Below, in pieces: positions 56,991 through 64,000 of a stretch of DNA of 64,000 bases. Both the position numbers and the translations under genes were made by a program. The stretch lies in contig JBAZQV010000001.1 of assembly GCA_041645025.1 (NCBI GenBank), forward strand, positions 1 through 64,000, in the 5' to 3' direction. The DNA is from GW2011-AR5 sp041645025 (GTDB lineage Archaea; Aenigmatarchaeota; Aenigmatarchaeia; GW2011-AR5). The notes beneath the pieces are model-generated. The model was not told where the DNA came from. It ran no database searches and saw only the letters and a program-made list of their open reading frames with translations. Position 1 is the first letter of the stretch. Every line of letters begins with the position of its first letter.

Positions 56991-57026
56991 AATTACGTTT
57001 TAATCTGTTTCTGAATCATTAGTCCT

Positions 57027-57953
57027 ATGAAGATACTTGTTACCGGCGGGACAGGGTTTCTTGGTCAGCGGGTAGTGGAAAAACTTGGAAAACACAAAGT
57101 TATTGTTTTTTCGAGAAGCCTGAAAAAAAGCAAAAAAGCTGCACAGGTTCTTGGAGACATAACAAATTCGGATGAACTGGAAAAGGCATTTCCTGTTGAC
57201 GTGGTTATTCATCTTGCTGCAGTTCTTGACGAGCACAGCAGTGATTTGTTCAAGATAAATGTTGAAGGAACGAGGAACGTCATAGATCTATGCAAAAAAT
57301 ACAAAGTCAAACAACTCATACATATGAGTTCCACAGCTGCTCTTGGCGAGACAAAATTTGCCAAGGAAGACTCACCAAGAAATCCAAAGACAAACTACGA
57401 AAAGTCGAAGCGCGACGCAGAGGACATTGTAATAAATTCCGGTCTTAACTACACGATAATAAGGGCCCCTGTTATTTTTGGCCCAAGCAAAATATGGCTT
57501 GATGTAATAAAAGCCGCAGAAAGAGGATTTCCGATTATTGGCAACGGCTCAAACCATTTTCATGTGGCCTATGTGGATGATGTTGCCTCGTTGATTGTCA
57601 AAGCTATAGGAAACAAAAAAACCTATAAACAGATTTTTCACATTGCCGCTAGCGATACGCCTACTTACAGGGAATTCTACTCGATGCTTTGCAGGGCACT
57701 GGGCATAGAGATGACAAAGAAGAGTGTGGCCGTGACTACAGTAAGAATAATTTCTGCTATTCATAGAGTTTCATCTAAACTGAGAGGCAAAAAACCAAAG
57801 GCAATAATTGAAAAATCAAATATTGACAGAATAATACGGGACAGGATTGTTTCGACAAAGAAGATACAGACAATTCTACGCTTTAAACCGACAACAACAA
57901 AAAGAGCAATAGGTGAAACTGTGAATTACTTTAAAAAGTCTGGTTTGATTTGA
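57027..57953 (+). CDS. NAD(P)-dependent epimerase/dehydratase (extended SDR)
   Basis: The 308-residue protein has the Rossmann motif TGGTGFLGQRVV (residues 6-17), HLAAVLDEHS, MSSTAALGE, and the catalytic YEKSK (Tyr-x3-Lys, near 125). The C-terminal part (HVAYVDDVASLIVKAI, DTPTYREFYSML) binds the substrate. Nucleotide-sugar or lipid substrates are both possible. It overlaps the start region of the GGGP synthase gene, so a lipid link is possible. Confidence 0.85.
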   Translation: MKILVTGGTGFLGQRVVEKLGKHKVIVFSRSLKKSKKAAQVLGDITNSDELEKAFPVDVVIHLAAVLDEHSSDLFKINVEGTRNVIDLCKKYKVKQLIHMSSTAALGETKFAKEDSPRNPKTNYEKSKRDAEDIVINSGLNYTIIRAPVIFGPSKIWLDVIKAAERGFPIIGNGSNHFHVAYVDDVASLIVKAIGNKKTYKQIFHIAASDTPTYREFYSMLCRALGIEMTKKSVAVTTVRIISAIHRVSSKLRGKKPKAIIEKSNIDRIIRDRIVSTKKIQTILRFKPTTTKRAIGETVNYFKKSGLI

Positions 57954-57958
57954 TAATT

Positions 57959-58732
57959 ATGATAATAGGCAAGACAGAAAAATACATACTGAAGAGGATA
58001 GAGGAAACCGGTGGCATACTTTCTGTAATAATCGATCCGGTCGATTATCCAACAAGAGAGAAGGCAATTGCTACGGGCGTTGCTGCGTACAAAGCAGACG
58101 CGGATATCATAGCTGTTGGCGGCTCCATAAACGCGCAGGGCGAACTGCTTGACACTGTAACAAAGGGCATAAAGGAAAAGGTGGATGTGCCGGTTGTGCT
58201 GTTTCCTGGAAACATAGCTACAATCACATCCCACGCGGATGCAATCTATTTCATGTCGCTGCTGAACTCGAGAAACCCTTATTATATTTCTCAAGCACAA
58301 ATGCTGGCGGCGCCGCTTATCAAAGAACTTAAGATAGAGCCATTGCCCATAGGATACATTGTTGTTGAACCGGGCGGTACTGTGGGCTGGGTCGGCGATG
58401 CAAATGCGGTGCCAAGAATAAAACCGAAAATTGCTGCAGCCCTTGCGATGGCAGGACAGTTCTCCGGACACAGGATAATATTCACAGACGCCGGTTCTGC
58501 TGCCTATGCGCCGGTTCCGGTGGAAATGGTTGCAGCAGTCAAGAAGTCGATAGACGTGCCTTATCTTGTTGCAGGCGGAATACGAACAGCTAAGCAGGCA
58601 GGCGAGATAATTGCTGCTGGCGCTGACTGGGTTCAGATAGGCACAGCCGCGGAAAACAGCAAAAACCCTGAAGAGCTAATCAGGAAATTTGTAATAGAAA
58701 TCAAGAAAGCAGGCAAGAAGAAAATTAACTGA
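57959..58732 (+). CDS. Geranylgeranylglyceryl phosphate synthase
   Basis: This enzyme joins glycerol-1-phosphate to geranylgeranyl diphosphate, the first committed step in archaeal membrane lipids. The TIM barrel has LSVIIDPVDYP, IIAVGGSINAQG, VVLFPGNIATITSHADAIYFMSLLNSRNPYYI in outline, GYIVVEPGGTVGWVGDANAVP and the phosphate-binding VAGGIRTAKQAGEIIAAGADWVQIGTAAE in outline. The start 57959 follows TTGATAATT at the epimerase stop. Confidence 0.95.
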   Translation: MIIGKTEKYILKRIEETGGILSVIIDPVDYPTREKAIATGVAAYKADADIIAVGGSINAQGELLDTVTKGIKEKVDVPVVLFPGNIATITSHADAIYFMSLLNSRNPYYISQAQMLAAPLIKELKIEPLPIGYIVVEPGGTVGWVGDANAVPRIKPKIAAALAMAGQFSGHRIIFTDAGSAAYAPVPVEMVAAVKKSIDVPYLVAGGIRTAKQAGEIIAAGADWVQIGTAAENSKNPEELIRKFVIEIKKAGKKKIN

Positions 58733-58849
58733 CTAAGACAAAACATCTTGGCGAGCACTAATCTATGTTGCAAATATTGGATGAATTCCAATAATAACAT
58801 TTCTCATTTTTGTGTGCAGTAGTCTAGATTAAAATCGCCCTAATTTCTT

Positions 58850-59638
58850 CTACAGTAGCGAAAAGAACAAGTTTCCAAACAGCAGCGTCAGGACAAGGGC
58901 TATGGCGAAAACAGGCACAAAGCGCATGCCGTCTTTTATCACTACGAAACGTTTCTGGCTACGCAGCTTTTTTATCTGCCGGTCCGTGAGGCCAACCCAG
59001 TTGCCTTTCTCCAGAACGTCGCCTTTTCTCAACTTGCTTGTTGGCACTTTTTTGCGGAAAACTTTTCTTTCAATGACAAAGGCATAGCGCCAGAAAAGCA
59101 ACAGCAAGATTATGAGCGGAACCAGTTTTGGGATTAAGATAATAATTCTGGGCACTGCTGCAGAGGCCACGAGTATCGCTATAATCACGGCAGCAGGCAC
59201 GCCAAGTATAAATTTCAAATTTTCACGGAAATCTTTGACAACATATTTGAACACATGCCTGTTCAGGATGCCTATTGTAACAGAATAAATAACAGTATAG
59301 AATATGCTGACAAGCATGAAGTTCATTAGATATGGCACTATGAATATTTCGCCTCCATAGACAGGTACCATATAGCCGATGGCTGCAAGAATCCATGCAT
59401 CAGCTCCGCCCCACTGGCCTTTTTTGTACATGATTAAGCCGATAGCGAGGAGAGCCGTGCCTACTATGATGGAAACGGTGAACGGATACCAGTCTCCTAG
59501 CATGCCTTGCAGAATCCAGTAGGCTATGCCAACAATTACCATGCCCACAGGCAATTTGTCAGGAACTTCTGTAGTCTTTAGATCCCATAAACCAGCGAGA
59601 ATAGAGCCTGCGACAGCAATTAACAATATTTCCAGCAT
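58850..59638 (-). CDS. Type IV prepilin peptidase (A24) family protein
   Basis: The 262-residue membrane protein has about six helices and the two aspartates of the GxGD-type peptidases: Asp19 in WDLKTTEVPD and Asp80 in GQWGGADA. The C-terminal half has an added soluble segment (LRKGDVLEKGNWVGLTDRQI) typical of archaeal members. It may process the pilin-like protein encoded at 8134 or archaellins. A hairpin TATTGG/CCAATA lies in the 58733-58849 gap. Confidence 0.85.
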   Translation of the reverse strand: MLEILLIAVAGSILAGLWDLKTTEVPDKLPVGMVIVGIAYWILQGMLGDWYPFTVSIIVGTALLAIGLIMYKKGQWGGADAWILAAIGYMVPVYGGEIFIVPYLMNFMLVSIFYTVIYSVTIGILNRHVFKYVVKDFRENLKFILGVPAAVIIAILVASAAVPRIIILIPKLVPLIILLLLFWRYAFVIERKVFRKKVPTSKLRKGDVLEKGNWVGLTDRQIKKLRSQKRFVVIKDGMRFVPVFAIALVLTLLFGNLFFSLL

Positions 59639-59772
59639 TTAATACCCACCTAAATGGCACGTTTGTAATGCACCAAAACTTTTATAACCTAGAGTTTAAA
59701 TTAATTACTAGTTAGTATTTATTAATAAGATTTTTCAGCCTTAATTAGGCATTGGATTGAGAGGTAGGGGAA

Positions 59773-60480
59773 ATGCTTCCACAACACGTAGGTATCATAC
59801 TTGACGGCAACAGGCGCTTCGCGCGCGAGCTCATGAAGAGGCCCTGGCTGGGCCACAAGGCAGGCCTGTATAAGGCAAGACAGGTTCTTGGCTGGGCCTG
59901 CGAACGGGGCATAAAATACGTCACAGCTTACGTTTTGTCTTTGGAAAACTTACAGACAAGGCCAAAGAAAGAACTGCAGCTTATACTGAAATATTTCGGT
60001 GGTGAGATGGATGACATCCTGGCAACAGCTGATCATGTTGTCCACCGATTTGCCGTGCAGGTAAGGTTCATAGGGCGGACACATATACTTCCGGACGCAC
60101 TGCAGGAAAAGATGCGCCTTGTTTCTAACAGAACAAAGAATTACAAGAAGCACACGCTTAACATCGCGATAGCTTACGGCGGCCAGCAGGAGCTTGTCGA
60201 CGCGATGAAGAAAATCCTTGAAGAGGGACTTGCCGGGACTATAAGGCCGTGCGACCTCAATGAAACCATACTGAAGGAACACCTCTACACAAACGGTCAG
60301 CCGTATCCAGACATGATATTCAGGACGGGCGGAGAAAAACGATTGAGCAACTTTTTGCCGTTCCAGTCAGCGTACAGCGAGCTTATCTTTACAGATAAGA
60401 AATGGCCTGCCATACAAGAGAAGGACTTTGACACGGCGCTGAAGGAATTCTCGGACAGGAAGAGACGATTTGGAAGGTAG
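59773..60480 (+). CDS. uppS: Cis-prenyltransferase (UppS family)
   Basis: The enzyme makes long polyprenyl diphosphates, the precursors of lipid carriers for glycosylation. The 235-residue product has HVGIILDGNRRFARE with Asp11 and Asn13, LGHKAGLYKARQVL, NIAIAYGGQQELVDA and the late DMIFRTGGEKRLSNFLPFQSAYSEL in outline. The start ATG 59773 follows GGTAGGGGAA. Confidence 0.92.
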   Translation: MLPQHVGIILDGNRRFARELMKRPWLGHKAGLYKARQVLGWACERGIKYVTAYVLSLENLQTRPKKELQLILKYFGGEMDDILATADHVVHRFAVQVRFIGRTHILPDALQEKMRLVSNRTKNYKKHTLNIAIAYGGQQELVDAMKKILEEGLAGTIRPCDLNETILKEHLYTNGQPYPDMIFRTGGEKRLSNFLPFQSAYSELIFTDKKWPAIQEKDFDTALKEFSDRKRRFGR

Positions 60481-60493
60481 GTTTTTAATTGTT

Positions 60494-60895
60494 ATGTCTA
60501 TAGGAAGAAGAGAAATATTCGCTTTGCATATTTTGATTTTGCTTTTCATTTTCACATTCAGGAACCAGTTTCTAGCTGACGCATGGCTTTCGATTGCATC
60601 GTCACTAATAACGATACCTGGATTGCTAATAGTCATTACAGGTGCAATAACACTGGATAAAGCAAAGAATTTGGCAACGAACGGAATATATTCGAGAATC
60701 AGACATCCGATTTATTACGGCAGAATTTTATTCTTCATTGGTATAGCTTTATTCCTTAAGTCAATTTACGGACTAGTCCTAACACTTCTGGTAATTTTGC
60801 CGCTTCACATCCATATAATCAGGGAAGAGGAAAAACTCTTGGCTGGGAAATACGGCAAAAAATACAACCGATATAAAAAACAGACGCTATTCTAG
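60494..60895 (+). CDS. Isoprenylcysteine methyltransferase-like membrane protein
   Basis: The 133-residue integral protein has the PEMT/ICMT pattern: TNGIYSRIRHPIYYGRILFF and, near the end, REEEKLLAGKYGKKYNRYKK, with three or four helices between and before. Family members methylate phospholipids or C-terminal prenyl-Cys, but small bacterial and archaeal relatives lack known substrates. The start at 60494 is after TTAATTGTT; the preceding reading through the UppS stop is not coding. Confidence 0.8.
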   Translation: MSIGRREIFALHILILLFIFTFRNQFLADAWLSIASSLITIPGLLIVITGAITLDKAKNLATNGIYSRIRHPIYYGRILFFIGIALFLKSIYGLVLTLLVILPLHIHIIREEEKLLAGKYGKKYNRYKKQTLF

Positions 60896-61000
60896 ATTTA
60901 TTTTCTCTTCAGATCCCGGTTGTAGGATCTTGCCACGAGAAAGACTTTTGGCAATTGCGAGCTTTTTCTAGACGCATCGAAGCTTGTCACATCGCCTTAC

Positions 61001-61255
61001 TTACTTTCTCTTCAGACTCCAGTTGTAGAAGTACGCTATGAGCCATCCCGATATGTAGAATGCCACCACCAATACTATCAGCAGTGCTATGGAGTTCATG
61101 GGGTTCATGAAGGAAAAGCTTGGGTACATGTAACCCATCATTGATGGCTGTGCAATTGCTCCGTGCCATATAATGCCCACGATCCAGAAAACAACTCCAA
61201 ATATTGCTGACGCCATTGAAAGAGCTTTCGGGCTAAGTTCCTGATATTTTGCCAT
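61001..61255 (-). CDS. Small two-helix membrane protein
   Basis: An 84-residue protein: SPKALSMASAIFGVVFWIVGIIWHG forms the first helix and SIALLIVLVVAFYISGWLIAYFY the second, separated by a Met/Pro-rich outside loop (PSMMGYMYPSFSF). It ends in SLKRK on the cytoplasmic side. The pattern fits small DPANN membrane proteins of unknown function. Confidence 0.6.
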   Translation of the reverse strand: MAKYQELSPKALSMASAIFGVVFWIVGIIWHGAIAQPSMMGYMYPSFSFMNPMNSIALLIVLVVAFYISGWLIAYFYNWSLKRK

Positions 61256-61307
61256 AATAATCAGTTGCTTAAACTTCTATAAAAAGATACAAAAATATTT
61301 TTAATCT

Positions 61308-61874
61308 ATGTCTTATATTGACACAGAAAGGAAATACAAGCGCGGGCCGCAGATAATTACCAGGAAGGACGCCGGAGCTATCGTAGCAGAGACAGGACTC
61401 CAACCTGATTGGCGCTGTTTGGATCTTGGCGGAGGCTCGGGATTTCTTGCGTTGTTTCTTGCTAACTTGGTCACGAACGGCTCGGTTACCTGCTATGAAA
61501 TCAAGAAAGAGCATGCTGCAATAATAAAAGAAAATATTTTGCGCAGCGGATTCAAGAATATAAAACTCGTTAACAAACCAGGCGAAGACTTTATAGGCAA
61601 GAATTTTGATTTAGTTACGATGGACATGAAGGGCGCTGAAAGGGTAATACCAAAAATTTACGCAGCGCTGAAAAAGGGCGGCTATGTTGCCGCTTATAGC
61701 CCACACATAGAGCAGCAGATAAGCATTGTTAGCGCCATGGAGAAAGCAGGCTTTAGTAATATTAGAATAGAGGAAAACATCCAGCGCGAGTGGACAAGTG
61801 TTGCAGGCTTTACACACCCAAAACCTTCACAGGTAGTTCACACAGGCTTTATAACTATTGGACGAAAAATATGA
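61308..61874 (+). CDS. tRNA (adenine-N1)-methyltransferase-like protein
   Basis: The 188-residue protein starts SYIDTERKYKRGPQIITRKDAGAIVAETGL in outline and has the SAM motif LDLGGGSGFLALFLA, CYEIKKEHA, VTMDMKGAERVIPKIYAALKKGG and a final HPKPSQVVHTGFITIGRK, close to archaeal TrmI-type m1A methyltransferases. It modifies A57/58 of the tRNA T-loop in relatives. ATG 61308 follows a TATA-like sequence TTTTTAATC. Confidence 0.8.
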   Translation: MSYIDTERKYKRGPQIITRKDAGAIVAETGLQPDWRCLDLGGGSGFLALFLANLVTNGSVTCYEIKKEHAAIIKENILRSGFKNIKLVNKPGEDFIGKNFDLVTMDMKGAERVIPKIYAALKKGGYVAAYSPHIEQQISIVSAMEKAGFSNIRIEENIQREWTSVAGFTHPKPSQVVHTGFITIGRKI

Positions 61875-61958
61875 TTACTAAAAGTGGATGCATGGGTTCT
61901 GTTCGTCTTAACCGCTGTAATAGAAAAACCTTATTAGGAACCCGTTTCATTAATAATT

Positions 61959-62372
61959 ATGATAACTTCTCTGAATCCCGGCATTGCGCTTATTGTAGCA
62001 GTTCTCGCGCTGCTTGGTCTTGAGGCAGAGATTTCTTCTGGCAATGGTATTGGTGCGTTTTTTCTCGGTGCTATCGCGACTGTGCCACTAATAGTTTACA
62101 TATGGGAGGTCATGAAGAAGAACTGGACTGTCTATAGAAAATTCTACTCCATGTCATTTCACAAACGCGACATGAAGGTGATAAAAAAGAGCTGGATTCT
62201 TACCTGGTGGATTGTTCCCTATTCTCTTGTTGTGTATTCTGTTCTCGACATCACAGTGCTTCTCAATCCTGTTCTCGGCACGCCCTATAGCATGCTCTAT
62301 GGCGCGCTGTTCGTGATTTTCTTCTACACGGCGCTCCAGAAGCCCAAATATTATGAATCAGTAAAAAAATAG
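61959..62372 (+). CDS. Hypothetical membrane protein
   Basis: A 137-residue protein with two N-terminal and two C-terminal hydrophobic helices and a basic middle segment (KKNWTVYRKFYSMSFHKRDMKVIKKSW in outline). No family recognised. It lies behind the methyltransferase and before the tRNA-Pro gene. Confidence 0.6.
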   Translation: MITSLNPGIALIVAVLALLGLEAEISSGNGIGAFFLGAIATVPLIVYIWEVMKKNWTVYRKFYSMSFHKRDMKVIKKSWILTWWIVPYSLVVYSVLDITVLLNPVLGTPYSMLYGALFVIFFYTALQKPKYYESVKK

Positions 62373-62391
62373 AATGGGCCCGAGCAGACCT

Positions 62392-62475
62392 TTCTAAAAC
62401 TCGAGAAAAGCAGAGCTTTTCTGAGTTGCCAGAAACCTTTGGTTTCTGAGCAAGAAAGCTCTAGTGGAAAGAAGT
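62392..62475 (+). repeat. Hairpin repeat next to tRNA-Pro
   Basis: CTTTCT/AGAAAG encloses two hairpins: CTCGAGAAAAGC/GCTTTTCTGAG (loop AGA) and CCAGAAACC/GGTTTCTGAG in outline (loop TTT). The tail TGGAAAGAAGTATTATG joins it to the tRNA 3' end. It is a mix of the two repeat types of this window. Confidence 0.65.
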
Positions 62476-62479
62476 ATTA

Positions 62480-62600
62480 TGGGCTCGAGGAGATTTGAAC
62501 TCCTGTCTCAAGGTACATCGCACCTTCTTTTAGTACAGCTTTTCTTTCTAAGAAAAGGTGTCCCGAACCTCGGATCCTGACCAAGCTAGACTACGAACCC
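62480..62600 (-). tRNA. tRNA-Pro (anticodon CGG) with an intron
   Basis: GGGTTCG (5', at 62594-62600) pairs with CGAGCCC (62481-62487) with one G-U pair. The T arm is AGGAG-TTCAAAT-CTCCT. The anticodon arm CGAGG-TTCGGG-[intron]-A-CCTTG gives anticodon CGG, and the intron of about 45 bases sits at the canonical position after base 37. The intron contains a CTTTTCTT/AAGAAAAG palindrome, a partial copy of the small intergenic repeat. The tRNA precedes the Lrp gene on the same strand. Confidence 0.88.
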
Positions 62601-62621
62601 TGCGAGAAATATTCAAACTTA

Positions 62622-63605
62622 CTAATTTTTATAATTATTGCTTGGAAAGAAATTATATTTGTATTCATGAAACAATGGTGTTAATTCAAATTCTTTAATT
62701 ATATTACTGAATTTATCTCTTACATTTCTGGTTAATTGAAGCACTTGGTTCCGTGTTTCGACTTCAAATTCTATTTCAAAATCCCACGAACCAACAAGTC
62801 TTATTACACCAACAACATTCGGATTTGTTCTGAGATAATTTACTAATTGTTTTTCTTTCAATTCGGTTATATTCTGAAATTTTATAAGAGCCTTGTAACC
62901 AGAGTATGGTGTATTTTCCAAATGAATAAGTGGCTTGAATCCCTGTATAAATCCTGATTTCTTCATCTTCTTGATTCTGAGTACTACTGTATTCGCCGTT
63001 ATGCCTATACTTTTAGCGATTTCAGCAGAACCGATTCTTGCATTTTCAGATAAAAATTTTAAAATAGCTTTGTCAATTTCATCTATTTTTACAGCTCCTT
63101 GTTCTTTGATCAAATATGATACTTTTTTAATTTCCCCTGTTTTCTTAGTGAAATAATCTCGTCCAAAATCTATAATGCTAACAGTTGTAAGAATATCATA
63201 ATTTTGTATTTGTTTTGGAAACTTATTTCTGAATTTTGTAATAATCTCATTATAATGTACTATATTCTTTGCCATGAAATTAACAAGTATATCCCATCTA
63301 CCGCCACAGTCGACAAGCCACAAGACGTTTGGATGTCCCTTCAAGTAAGATACAATTTCTTTATATCTATGTTCATTTATGTTGCTAAATCTAATCATCG
63401 TTCTGTAGCTTGTATAACCCAATGCTGCGAAGTCTGCAACAGTATAAAATCCTCCTATAACGTCCCTATGCTGCAAAGAACTAATCCTGTAGCTGACAAC
63501 TTGTTGCGATGTGTTAAGTCTTTTGGCTATTTGTGATAACGGCTGTCTAGCATCCTTTTCGAGCTCGTATAAAATATCCAAGTCGAGTTTGCTAAGCTTG
63601 TGCAT
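62622..63605 (-). CDS. Double Lrp/AsnC-type transcription regulator
   Basis: The 327-residue protein contains two complete Lrp/AsnC units: winged helix (LDLDILYELEKDARQPLSQIAKRLNTSQQVVSYRI in outline) plus a RAM-like domain, then IDKAILKFLSENARIGSAEIAKSIGITANTVVLRIKKMKKSGFI in outline plus a second RAM domain. A fused tandem regulator is unusual; most family members are single. The target is unknown. The 63606-63727 gap has a TATA-like TTTTAAATC near 63695. Confidence 0.85.
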   Translation of the reverse strand: MHKLSKLDLDILYELEKDARQPLSQIAKRLNTSQQVVSYRISSLQHRDVIGGFYTVADFAALGYTSYRTMIRFSNINEHRYKEIVSYLKGHPNVLWLVDCGGRWDILVNFMAKNIVHYNEIITKFRNKFPKQIQNYDILTTVSIIDFGRDYFTKKTGEIKKVSYLIKEQGAVKIDEIDKAILKFLSENARIGSAEIAKSIGITANTVVLRIKKMKKSGFIQGFKPLIHLENTPYSGYKALIKFQNITELKEKQLVNYLRTNPNVVGVIRLVGSWDFEIEFEVETRNQVLQLTRNVRDKFSNIIKEFELTPLFHEYKYNFFPSNNYKN

Positions 63606-63727
63606 TTGTAAAATCTATATAGAAAAGCTTTTATCTTTGTAATAACGAAATTTTATCTTCTATTTTATTAAGAATACAAAATTTTCACTAAATAGTTTTA
63701 AATCTTGATAAGTAAAATAACATAATC

Positions 63728-63895
63728 ATGCCAGACGAAAGACTGCAAAACTACGAGTTGCACGAAGATGTGAGGTATGACACAGAAGGTAGAGGTAACT
63801 ACCCACCGCGAATTGAAAATACGCAAAGAGATTTTTCACTACCTTATTTCAGATTAAGACCTATCAAAACTAGTCGTGAAGCTCAAATGGAGTAA
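63728..63895 (+). CDS. Small hypothetical protein
   Basis: A 55-codon frame begins MPDERLQNYELHEDVRYD and ends TSREAQME. It lies about 25 bases after a TTTTAAAT TATA-like box and 5 bases before the next gene, so it is likely translated. The product is polar with no motif that I recognise. Confidence 0.5.
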   Translation: MPDERLQNYELHEDVRYDTEGRGNYPPRIENTQRDFSLPYFRLRPIKTSREAQME

Positions 63896-63900
63896 TAGTT

Positions 63901-64000
63901 ATGTATAAGACTAAAAACTTGAGTTTTGATCCGAAGGAAATTGTAGAAGAGAATCAGCCAAGCTATAGACCAATTGTTACGTCTAGTGACGGCACTAAAG
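63901..64000 (+). CDS. Partial hypothetical protein at the window end
   Basis: The ATG at 63901 opens a frame that continues past the window edge (MYKTKNLSFDPKEIVEENQ...). Only 33 residues are visible, too few to identify a family. It follows the small gene at 63728 without a promoter between, so it is probably in the same transcript. Confidence 0.4.
   Translation, partial: MYKTKNLSFDPKEIVEENQPSYRPIVTSSDGTK

Overview
The window comes from an archaeon, most probably a DPANN-type lineage. Archaeal markers are eS1, eL15, eL18, RNA polymerase subunits Rpo3 and Rpo10, TFB, a histone, aIF2-beta, aIF5A with deoxyhypusine synthase, RNase P proteins Rnp2 and Rnp3, Nre, an RFC large subunit and geranylgeranylglyceryl phosphate synthase. 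The reduced RFC large subunit and the many small lineage-specific proteins point to DPANN, but the phylum cannot be fixed from this sequence. The DNA is moderately AT-rich. Most internal operon genes use a Shine-Dalgarno site of the form GGTGAT followed by four bases and ATG. Many single genes appear leaderless, with a TATA-like box about 25 bases before the ATG.

Layout. 0-5.5 kb: ribosomal protein and RNA polymerase operon (S13, two unknown small genes, S4, S11, Rpo3, an intron-bearing tRNA-Leu, L18e, L13, S9, Rpo10), then KsgA/Dim1. 5.6-11.5 kb: a metallopeptidase-like protein, a zinc finger, RFC-L, and a minus-strand cluster of Rnp3, Rnp2, aIF2-beta, DUF424 and a pilin-like protein, then L15e. 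11.5-24.4 kb: Nre, a coiled-coil/winged-helix protein, methyltransferases, ArgRS, AdoMet decarboxylase, two tandem deoxyhypusine synthases, a YchF-type GTPase and a KH protein. 24.4-34.9 kb: a cluster of mostly unrecognised proteins, a TIM-barrel protein, VapBC, an MNT-HEPN fusion, and a small island with a protein that looks like the target of a diversity-generating retroelement. 34.9-45 kb: eS1, a phosphoribosyltransferase, DNA ligase, NUDIX, VapBC, GlmS and a GlmU-like enzyme (UDP-GlcNAc synthesis), TFB. 45.2-48.3 kb: an AT-rich island with a transposase remnant and a possible structured RNA. 48.4-64 kb: a flippase, two VapBC pairs, histone, a secreted lytic-transglycosylase-like protein, aIF5A, an archaeosortase, two coiled-coil proteins, GGGP synthase, a prepilin peptidase, a cis-prenyltransferase, a tRNA-Pro with an intron, and a double Lrp regulator.

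Pathways. Spermidine synthesis (SpeD), the two deoxyhypusine synthases and aIF5A form one hypusination route. GGGP synthase, the cis-prenyltransferase, the flippase and the archaeosortase serve the membrane and cell surface. Four VapBC pairs and one MNT-HEPN fusion give a dense toxin-antitoxin content.

The most unusual content lies between the genes. A family of multi-hairpin elements has stems of about 6-16 bp, mostly with three-base loops. At 7916-8109 and 48002-48195 two copies share one five-hairpin architecture, with conserved linkers but different stem sequences that still pair. A second, smaller palindromic repeat lies next to genes and also inside the introns of both tRNA genes. A 96-bp repeat occurs in inverted orientation at 27055 and 48235.
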